From the NCBI GenBank assembly GCA_017543165.1, contig JAFYGL010000638.1:1-13298 (forward strand): a stretch of 13,298 nucleotides of DNA. The letters are read 5' to 3'. Numbering within the stretch: the first letter of the stretch is position 1; every line of letters begins with the position of its first letter. Of the stretch, positions 7,882 through 13,298 are shown piece by piece. This DNA is from Victivallales bacterium. GTDB lineage: Bacteria > Verrucomicrobiota > Lentisphaeria > Oligosphaerales > Oligosphaeraceae. The notes beneath the pieces were generated by a model. The model was not told the origin of the DNA, searched no databases, and saw only the letters and a program-made list of their open reading frames with translations. The position numbers were made by a program, and so were the translations under genes.

Positions 7882-9885
7882 TCATTTAAACTTTGCCCTT
7901 ATGAAGGCAAAGCTGTATGCAGCCAGGTGTTCGACTTGTATTGTTCTGCTGTCAATGATCTTGGCATTGCAGTTGAGGCATTCTATTTCCACCACATCCC
8001 TGTCAAGATGCAGAACAGCCTCATTGACTTCATCGGCTGAGCAATTCCAGGCACCGATGTTTCTGTAAATGCCGTCATCCTTGCAAAGTACATACAAGTC
8101 TGGATTGCCAAACGCATAAACTGGCAAAGCCACATTGTTTCGTGTGCAAAAATCCACAATCGTCCTGGGGAACCTATAGTTTCTCCAGAAATCACCTACG
8201 CATATTCCAGAGTGGAAATTAAAGACCAAAAACGACTGCCCCGCCTGGTTTTTATATGAAAAACTTGCGATGACGCCATCTTCAAATGTACTGCATATCC
8301 TGGCCTTCTCAGATATTTCGATTTTTACAGAAGAGGCCTTTTTGTTTACCAGGGCCACCCTCTCCCCGTCGGGGAAGAGCATCTTATTCGGTTTGAAAAA
8401 CTCACCGAAACTGGAAATGCCAACGTCCACCCCCTTTTCCGAAAGGATTTTGGCTGCCGCGATGTCAAGTATCATCGGCCTTGAAAACGCCTCTTCCGGC
8501 AAATGACGCGCGCTTTCCCAAAAGACAACGCCCGCATTGCCCAGTCCAGAGTAAACCGTGGGAATCGAATTGCAGGAAAGTGCCTCCGCCGCCTGGGAAT
8601 AACTCGCCTTCTTGTTGATGAAATAGGGTTCCACAGGCAGCCCTGTAAAATCCGTGTCCTTGAGCTTGCACGAGTTGAAATACACACGCATACCCCTGCC
8701 CTCCCCATTGCCGAACCACTGGCATATCTTCTCGTAAACTGGCAGGTTCCTGACATGTCGCTCCAGATAACCACGCTCATAATCAGCGGAGGATGTGTAG
8801 TCGAACATATATTTCATCACGCCTTCAAAGCCGCCAGACGCCAGCAACGCGGTGCTGAATATTTCCAGATACGAGGCAGGCGTCTTGTAGCGCGGGCGTG
8901 GATAGACGTCGCCTTCCGCCCATATCTCGATGTTCTTGTCGGCGTTTTGCGATTGCTGCCAGCGTTCATATTCCACAATCTCTTCAAGATATGGCCTGTC
9001 GCGCCAGGAGGCCGCCCAGTATGGAGCCCCTATCTGGCGCAGGAATGGCCTGGTCTTGCCGGCAAGCAGAATTGCCAGTTCGCCAGGCGCCACGCCATCG
9101 GCGTCGTATGAGTTCAAACATAGACACGTTCCCATGCGTATGTTTGGATTGACGCTGTCAAGCGCCTGACGCATTGCAATAGCATGTTCCCTAAGGCTGT
9201 CGCCCCAGGACTTGACAAGTGCGCTGCGCAATTTGTTCGGCTTGCCGCCAAATGCCCTTTGGAAAAGCCCTTCTTCTGAAACCTGTTCACCCAATTCCTT
9301 TGACACACGCTCAAGATGATGCCTGCAAATGCAGCCTGTTCCTGAATGGTAAAGGCTATAGTCGTCATCAAACATTATCAAATCTGGTTTCATGGCGGCA
9401 ATAGCCTTTATGGCATCCTGCATGAACGCCCTGAAATCCATGTCAAGCGGGCAGCATTCCGCGGCATTGGTTCCCTCGAAACTATGTATGTGCGTGAATG
9501 ATTTATTCCCTTGCACCTGAAATGCCCAGAACCAGACACCTGTTTCAATGCCATTCTCCTTGAAAAACCTGATATGTTCCCCAAGCCTGGAGAAAACCTT
9601 TGCCTGCTTTTCCTTGTCATTGTATATGCCTGTTGCAAGCCATATACGGCTGGCCTTTGCAAGACGAAGGTCCTCCAGCATGCGTTGCAAGTCAGAACTT
9701 TGTGAAGGCAGCACCATCGGTATCGCAAATCTGCAATTCATCGTTTCTTGATTCCCTTTGTTCTCAATCCTTCCCAGCCTTGCATGCCCCAGTTCCTCCG
9801 CGCTCAAGGCAGATGCCCCAAGAAGCGCCCCAAACAAGACATAAAACAGCATGAAACATGCTCTGTTGTATTTCTTACCGTACAT
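7882..9885 (-). CDS. Exported glycoside-hydrolase-like TIM-barrel protein
   Basis: From the ATG at 9883-9885 the product is 667 residues. It starts with a signal peptide: basic MYGKKYNR, a hydrophobic stretch of about 16 residues, and a likely cut after ASALSA near residue 29. The rest resembles uncharacterised glycosidase-like barrel proteins: RIWLATGIY at 80-88, WFWAFQVQ at 118-125, MFDDDYSLYH at 171-180 followed by GCICRHH, and IWAEGDVYPRPR at 321-332. D173-D175 and E324 sit where acid catalytic residues would lie at strand ends (inference). The C-terminal 250 residues look beta-rich, as accessory domains of such enzymes are. The frame is open further to a TTG at 10024-10026, but that extension only translates a GGGACCTAT repeat into Gly-Pro-Met units and would bury the signal peptide, so I reject it. 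The chosen start has only a weak Shine-Dalgarno. Substrate is unknown. Confidence 0.75.
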   Translation of the reverse strand: MYGKKYNRACFMLFYVLFGALLGASALSAEELGHARLGRIENKGNQETMNCRFAIPMVLPSQSSDLQRMLEDLRLAKASRIWLATGIYNDKEKQAKVFSRLGEHIRFFKENGIETGVWFWAFQVQGNKSFTHIHSFEGTNAAECCPLDMDFRAFMQDAIKAIAAMKPDLIMFDDDYSLYHSGTGCICRHHLERVSKELGEQVSEEGLFQRAFGGKPNKLRSALVKSWGDSLREHAIAMRQALDSVNPNIRMGTCLCLNSYDADGVAPGELAILLAGKTRPFLRQIGAPYWAASWRDRPYLEEIVEYERWQQSQNADKNIEIWAEGDVYPRPRYKTPASYLEIFSTALLASGGFEGVMKYMFDYTSSADYERGYLERHVRNLPVYEKICQWFGNGEGRGMRVYFNSCKLKDTDFTGLPVEPYFINKKASYSQAAEALSCNSIPTVYSGLGNAGVVFWESARHLPEEAFSRPMILDIAAAKILSEKGVDVGISSFGEFFKPNKMLFPDGERVALVNKKASSVKIEISEKARICSTFEDGVIASFSYKNQAGQSFLVFNFHSGICVGDFWRNYRFPRTIVDFCTRNNVALPVYAFGNPDLYVLCKDDGIYRNIGAWNCSADEVNEAVLHLDRDVVEIECLNCNAKIIDSRTIQVEHLAAYSFAFIRAKFK

Positions 9886-9923
9886 TCCAGAAATCAACGT
9901 TGTTCTCCAGTAGGAACAGTTCT

Positions 9924-9998
9924 CAATGGGACCTATGGGACCTATGGGACCTATGCGACAAAGTCCCATAAGTTCCATAGGTCCCATAGGTCCCATTG
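9924..9998. repeat. GGGACCTAT nonamer array arranged as a long hairpin
   Basis: Three exact tandem copies of GGGACCTAT (9928-9954) are followed, after a short centre, by the same array in reverse complement with two exact and one degenerate copy. The outer 24 bases of each arm, starting CAATGGG at 9924 and ending CCCATTG at 9998, pair perfectly; the inner part pairs with a few mismatches. It sits 38 bases upstream of the start of the exported barrel-protein gene and 86 bases after the peroxiredoxin stop. It could act as terminator, mRNA-stabilising 5' stem or a mobile repeat. Confidence 0.9.
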
Positions 9999-10084
9999 AA
10001 AGCCGCCCCCTTGGAGAGCAAAGCAAAAATCAAATTAAAAGTTGCATGATTGCCTACATACACGCAATGAAGGATTTGCCAAGT

Positions 10085-10534
10085 TCAGTATTTTGCCAGG
10101 ATGTCGCCAGCATTTGTATCTGGCTTCACCTTTGGCATGATTTCAAGGATGGTGCCGTCCTCGCCGATGATGAAAGTAGTGCGCACTACGCCCATGGAGG
10201 GCTTGCCATACAGTTTCTTCTCCCGCCATACGCCGTATGCCTGGATTGCCTTCAACTCGGGGTCGGACAACAGTATGAACGGCAGATTGTACTTTTCGGC
10301 GAACTTGGCATGGGAAGCCACGCTGTCCTTGCTTACACCAATCACCACCATGCCCCGTTTCTCAAATTCGGCAAAGTTCTCAGCGAATGCCACAGCCTGG
10401 CGCGTGCAGCCTGGTGTATTGTCCTTCGGATAGAAATACAGCACCACCTTGCGTCCCCTGAAACTGGAAAGTGAAACCTCCTGTCCGTCCTTGTCCTGCA
10501 ACGTAAAATCAGGTGCAATGTCGCCTTTCTTCAT
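10085..10534 (-). CDS. bcp: Bcp/PrxQ-type peroxiredoxin (thiol peroxidase)
   Basis: A 149-residue protein of normal length for the Bcp subfamily. It reduces hydrogen peroxide and organic peroxides in the cytosol through a peroxidatic cysteine, here C43 in the conserved stretch FYPKDNTPGCTRQ. The segment GDIAPDFTLQDKDGQ opens the thioredoxin fold, and VVRTTFIIGEDG near residue 110 is also typical. The resolving cysteine found five residues later in Escherichia coli Bcp is replaced by V48, and no other cysteine exists, so it would have to work as a one-cysteine enzyme with an external thiol. AAAGGAG (10542-10548) lies seven bases before the ATG and fixes the start; this site overlaps the stop codon of the GH29-like gene, 12 bases away, so the two are probably cotranscribed and translationally linked. 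Confidence 0.95.
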   Translation of the reverse strand: MKKGDIAPDFTLQDKDGQEVSLSSFRGRKVVLYFYPKDNTPGCTRQAVAFAENFAEFEKRGMVVIGVSKDSVASHAKFAEKYNLPFILLSDPELKAIQAYGVWREKKLYGKPSMGVVRTTFIIGEDGTILEIMPKVKPDTNAGDILAKY

Positions 10535-10541
10535 AATTCTG

Positions 10542-10548
10542 CTCCTTT
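10542..10548 (-). promoter_or_regulatory. Ribosome-binding site of the peroxiredoxin gene
   Basis: Minus-strand AAAGGAG ends seven bases before the ATG at 10532-10534. Its first two bases belong to the TAA stop (10547-10549) of the preceding GH29-like gene, an arrangement that favours translational coupling. Confidence 0.8.
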
Positions 10549-11476
10549 ATCCCCTTAGTTCGATTATTCTTGGATTCACATTGGCAAGCTGGTCAATGTT
10601 CACATTGAAGGTCACCATCCTGCCTTCTGACTGATGCCTGTGCTTGAAATCAATGAAGTCCTTGGCAGGGAAGCGCAAGGTGGCGAATTCAGGCGGCACG
10701 CTATGCTCGTTATAAACCCACATTCTGTTGTCCACTGTAATCCACCTGTGGTCCTGCATCTTGATTTCCTTCGGCGCGAATGCCTGGTCAAGTTCCACAG
10801 TCTCGCCTGCGTAGTAGTCCTGCCAGGTGGAATACAAATGGGAACGGCCCACGCCTGCGCTGAAGGTCACGGCGCACTCCTTGTTGCCGCGCTTGGCCGC
10901 CTGGTTCAATTCCTCCCATGGGAACTGCCAGTCCTGCATGTCGCAGTTGATGGTCTGCCTGGGGCCCTTAGGGTCAATGGAATAGCCGCTGTCGAACCAC
11001 CAGGCGGAAAGCCCCTTGCCATAACGCTCCGCCGTAAATGACACTATGTCCAGTATGTTCCTGGCAAATTTGTCCAGCCCGCCATATTTGCCGCCAGAGT
11101 ACCCGCTGACTTTCTCCCATTCGGAGTCGTCGCCCATATTGCAGGAATGGTTGTAATATGCAATGAACCTTATGTCGCGGGACGCCAGTTCCTCTATTAT
11201 CTCGCCAATCAAATCCCTTTTCGTAGTGCGGCCAGGCAAAAGATTCTCCAGCGCCTTGTTTGGAAATGCCAGGTACTGTTTCGCATGCGTCAGAGTGAAG
11301 ATGCAGTGCTTTGCCTCCACGGAGGAAAGCACATCGGCAAGTTTCTGCACATCAAAACGCCGCACTGCCTCGTCGTATGGCAAATGCTCGCCATTCTGGC
11401 ACATCGTCCCTGTCGTCCAATGGAAACTCAGCCCAAAACTGCCCTCCATCCAACTTGTATCAGCTCTTTTGTACAT
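10547..11476 (-). CDS. Alpha-L-fucosidase-like (GH29-related) protein, cytoplasmic
   Basis: A 309-residue protein with the layout of a GH29 catalytic barrel. Seen: SWMEGSFGLSFHW at residues 8-20, corresponding to the family's W...FG.F.HWG opening; RDLIGEIIEELASRDIRFIAYYNH at 87-110, the strand after the helix; and WWFDSG at 159-164, where D162 matches the GH29 nucleophile position. The usual KHHDGF substrate-binding stretch is replaced by THAKQYL at 63-69, so the sugar specificity may differ or activity may be lost. It is shorter than the usual 400-550 residues because the C-terminal beta-sandwich seems to be missing. No signal peptide is seen. AGAGAGG (11482-11488) lies five bases before the ATG. 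It precedes the peroxiredoxin gene by 12 bases. The family link is fairly sure; fucose as substrate is a guess. Confidence 0.75.
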   Translation of the reverse strand: MYKRADTSWMEGSFGLSFHWTTGTMCQNGEHLPYDEAVRRFDVQKLADVLSSVEAKHCIFTLTHAKQYLAFPNKALENLLPGRTTKRDLIGEIIEELASRDIRFIAYYNHSCNMGDDSEWEKVSGYSGGKYGGLDKFARNILDIVSFTAERYGKGLSAWWFDSGYSIDPKGPRQTINCDMQDWQFPWEELNQAAKRGNKECAVTFSAGVGRSHLYSTWQDYYAGETVELDQAFAPKEIKMQDHRWITVDNRMWVYNEHSVPPEFATLRFPAKDFIDFKHRHQSEGRMVTFNVNIDQLANVNPRIIELRG

Positions 11477-11481
11477 AATTA

Positions 11482-11488
11482 CCTCTCT
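11482..11488 (-). promoter_or_regulatory. Ribosome-binding site of the GH29-like gene
   Basis: Minus-strand AGAGAGG ends five bases before the ATG at 11474-11476, supporting that start. The palindromic repeat at 11492-11561 ends only three bases upstream of it, so folding of that repeat in RNA could affect access. Confidence 0.6.
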
Positions 11489-11491
11489 CTA

Positions 11492-11561
11492 TTTATCCAC
11501 AGATTTTCGCAGATTCCACGATTATTTCATCTGCGATAATCAGTGGCAATCTGTGGATAAA
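11492..11561. repeat. Palindromic CAGATT-type intergenic repeat
   Basis: Outer arms TTTATCCACAGATT (11492-11505) and AATCTGTGGATAAA (11548-11561) are perfect 14-bp reverse complements. Inside lie a second pair, TCGCAGAT (11507-11514) with ATCTGCGA (11529-11536), and a third, CCACGATTAT (11516-11525) with ATAATCAGTGG (11536-11546, one extra base). The inner pairs interleave rather than nest. The units resemble roughly ten-base modules of the form C(A/G)CAGATT. The element nearly fills the 91-base gap between the radical SAM and GH29-like genes. Confidence 0.85.
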
Positions 11562-11567
11562 AAAGCG

Positions 11568-13298
11568 TTATTGAATCCATTTGCGGGCGGGGACATCCAG
11601 GCCGCGCCCTTCCATGAAGTTGTACACTGCCTTTTCCAGGCATGGTCCAATCCGTCCCCAGTCTGGTGCGCCATCCTCGGTGTAGCCAATTTCGTTTCTG
11701 GCGAAGAGCCTGCCCTGCCCTGCCTTGTCTTCCGCAAGCCTGATGCCGAATTGCTCTGGATTGCGGGCGATTGCGCTGTGCGCGGTCAATGCAAAGCGGT
11801 GCCAAAACGCGGATTGCAGAATGCCAGTGGAGAAGCAGTGCCGCACAAAGTCCAGCGCCTGCATCACTTCCTGGCGCGTTTCCGTGGGGAAGCCATACAT
11901 CAGATACGCGTGCACCATGATGCCAGCATCGCGGAAGTTGCGCATTACCTGTTCCGCACCCTCCGTGGTGATGCCCTTGTTCATCAGCTTAAGCAGTCTG
12001 TTATGCCCGCATTCCAGCCCGCCAGTAACCGCCACGCAGCCTGCATCAGCCATCAGCGAGGCGAGTTCTGGCGTGAATGCCTTGTCAAAACGTATGTTGC
12101 CCCACCAGGTGACGCACAAGTCTCTCCGCAATATCTCCTCGCACAAGCCGCGCACCACGGCAGGCGCGATTGCCTCGTCCACAAAATGGAAGCCAGACAA
12201 GCCAGTCTCCGCAATGACACGCTCCATTGCATCCGCAATCTTGGCTGGCGGCGCGGGCACATAGCGGCAGATGTAGTCCAACGCCAGGTCGCAGAAGGCG
12301 CATTTGTGCCAGTAGCAGCCTCTTGCAATCTGCATCTTCGCCCAGCGCCCATCGGTCCAGATTCTGTGCATTGGGTTTGGCACCTCTGTCACGGGGAAGT
12401 ATTCTTCCAGCCTCAAATCAGTGTAATCGGGCACCAGCACCTCTGGCTCTGGCGGATTGTCCTCCTTTCCAGTGAACAGCCTGTACAATGGCGCAAAACC
12501 CTCGTCGTATGAAATCTCGTCGATGTAATTGTAGATGCGCCTGTCATTCACCTGGCGCAATTCGGAATTCACATAGCCGCCGCCAATTACGACCTTGGCA
12601 TTGGAAAGGTGCTTTATCTGACGCGCAATGCGGAACGCACCATACAAAGTGCCTGGAAACGGAATCGTTATCGCCACCCAGTCAGGTTGCCAATCAGAAA
12701 GCATCTCGCTGGTCATCCCATCCAGAAAATCATCAAACAAGGAATGCCTGCCCTCCTCCAGCCTGTCCAGGATGGGATCGAAGGTGGGCAGGGAAACAGA
12801 CAGTTTCTCCGCATATTTGCCCAATTGGAACGCAGGTTCAATGCTGCGTGAAATGAAGGTGGACACATCGTCCAGATACAGCGAGGCCAGGTATTTCGCC
12901 TTGTCCAAAGTGCCCAGCCTGCCAAAGAAAAAGTCCAGATTCTCAGCCTCGGCCTCCTCGCCCATGCCCTCTGGGTCCAGCGCCGCAAAATAGGGGCCTT
13001 CAGGCAGATATGTCCTGGCGGCAATGCGCCATTCCAGGAAGGGTTCCTTCCCCTGCAAAAACGCAATCACATGGGGAATCGTGCGCTTGTAGTCATCCAG
13101 GCTGTCCACAAAAAACGAAAGTGCCTCATCATCCGCCTTGGGCCTTGACTTAACCGCATTGCCCGCCGCCTCCAGCACGTCAGGGGACAACATGCGCAAC
13201 AGCATGCGTATGGAAAAGTCATACTGCTTGACCTGAAAGCCCTGCTTTCTGAACCAGCCACTCAATACAGGCATGGCCGGATACGGCGTATTCGGCTG
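11568..13298 (-). CDS. B12-binding-type radical SAM protein (5' partial)
   Basis: The frame is open to the window edge. The first methionine inside it, at 13272-13274, is preceded in frame by QPNTPYPA, which continues smoothly into MPVLSGWFRKQGFQVKQYD, the usual opening of a cobalamin-binding Rossmann domain, so the real start lies outside. 576 residues are visible. WVAITIPFPGTLYGAFRIAR and VVIGGGYVNSE form the later part of the B12-type domain. The radical SAM core has ARGCYWHKCAFC, with cysteine codons at 12315-12317, 12300-12302 and 12291-12293, spaced CX4CX2C instead of the common CX3CX2C; GGLECGHNRLLKLMNKG and MYGFPTET are typical later motifs. Family enzymes bind an iron-sulfur cluster, cleave S-adenosylmethionine to a radical and modify unreactive carbons, often as methyltransferases. 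The substrate is unknown and no precursor peptide gene is seen nearby. Confidence 0.88.
   Translation of the reverse strand, partial: QPNTPYPAMPVLSGWFRKQGFQVKQYDFSIRMLLRMLSPDVLEAAGNAVKSRPKADDEALSFFVDSLDDYKRTIPHVIAFLQGKEPFLEWRIAARTYLPEGPYFAALDPEGMGEEAEAENLDFFFGRLGTLDKAKYLASLYLDDVSTFISRSIEPAFQLGKYAEKLSVSLPTFDPILDRLEEGRHSLFDDFLDGMTSEMLSDWQPDWVAITIPFPGTLYGAFRIARQIKHLSNAKVVIGGGYVNSELRQVNDRRIYNYIDEISYDEGFAPLYRLFTGKEDNPPEPEVLVPDYTDLRLEEYFPVTEVPNPMHRIWTDGRWAKMQIARGCYWHKCAFCDLALDYICRYVPAPPAKIADAMERVIAETGLSGFHFVDEAIAPAVVRGLCEEILRRDLCVTWWGNIRFDKAFTPELASLMADAGCVAVTGGLECGHNRLLKLMNKGITTEGAEQVMRNFRDAGIMVHAYLMYGFPTETRQEVMQALDFVRHCFSTGILQSAFWHRFALTAHSAIARNPEQFGIRLAEDKAGQGRLFARNEIGYTEDGAPDWGRIGPCLEKAVYNFMEGRGLDVPARKWIQ

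Noticed and set aside
8503..9111. Plus-strand open frame of 202 codons
   Set aside because: It is antisense within the barrel-protein gene and has no domain pattern of its own.
9886..10026. N-terminal extension of the exported barrel protein from a TTG
   Set aside because: It translates the GGGACCTAT hairpin into Gly-Pro-Met/Ile repeats, lacks a ribosome-binding site, and would place the signal peptide inside the protein.
9926..10474. Plus-strand frame starting with Met-Gly-Pro repeats
   Set aside because: It is the repeat array joined to the antisense of the peroxiredoxin gene; no domain is visible.
11492..11561. Intrinsic terminator after the radical SAM gene
   Set aside because: The run of T on the minus strand lies before the hairpin, not after it, so it does not fit a Rho-independent terminator in that direction.
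11163..12512. Long plus-strand open frame (449 codons) opposite the radical SAM and GH29-like genes
   Set aside because: It runs antisense to two well-supported genes, spans the repeat between them, shows no recognisable domain, and is explained by GC-rich codon structure on the other strand.
13272..13274. ATG as true start of the radical SAM gene
   Set aside because: The frame continues open to the window edge with residues that fit the expected N-terminal B12-binding domain, so the start is most likely outside the window.

Overview
The window reads as a chromosomal segment of a carbohydrate-using, probably anaerobic Gram-negative bacterium. The pieces that suggest this are a secreted sugar-hydrolase-like barrel protein, a GH29-fucosidase-like protein, an AraC-type sugar-style regulator, a one-cysteine peroxiredoxin and a B12-binding-type radical SAM enzyme. 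Such a mix, together with intergenic palindromic repeats, would suit the PVC group (for example Lentisphaerota/Victivallales), but this is only an impression from gene content; no rRNA or other taxonomic marker is present.

Layout. 1-687 (+) is the tail of a CocE/NonD-type hydrolase; its 3' end overlaps, tail to tail, an AraC-family regulator at 651-1520 (-). A 375-base non-coding stretch (1521-1895) follows. It carries two copies of one unit, a 13-bp perfect inverted repeat with a 19-base loop, just before an AAA+ ATPase/PD-(D/E)XK fusion protein (1896-3311, +). After 98 bases comes a two-gene restriction-modification operon: a beta-class DNA methyltransferase with a large unidentified N-terminal domain (3410-4831, +), then a 935-residue type IIG-like enzyme that carries nuclease, gamma-class methyltransferase and target-recognition regions in one chain (4841-7648, +). 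By hand counts of a few lines this block is clearly more AT-rich than the right side of the window, so 1.7-7.7 kb looks like an acquired defence module.

The right half is all on the minus strand. Reading in the direction of transcription: a B12-type radical SAM protein that runs off the window edge (13298-11568), a GH29-like protein (11476-10547), a Bcp-type peroxiredoxin (10534-10085), and an exported glycosidase-like barrel protein (9885-7882). The gaps hold structured repeats: a CAGATT-type palindromic repeat at 11492-11561 and a GGGACCTAT nonamer array folded into a long hairpin at 9924-9998. A candidate terminator at 7729-7775 separates the last gene from the convergent restriction operon.

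How they may work together. The two methyltransferases could protect the two strands of an asymmetric site that the fused enzyme cuts. The upstream ATPase is probably an independent mobile or defence gene, possibly controlled by the paired palindromes, one arm of which lies inside its likely promoter. The GH29-like protein and the peroxiredoxin are tightly linked (12-base gap); the rest of the minus-strand cluster has no obvious single pathway.
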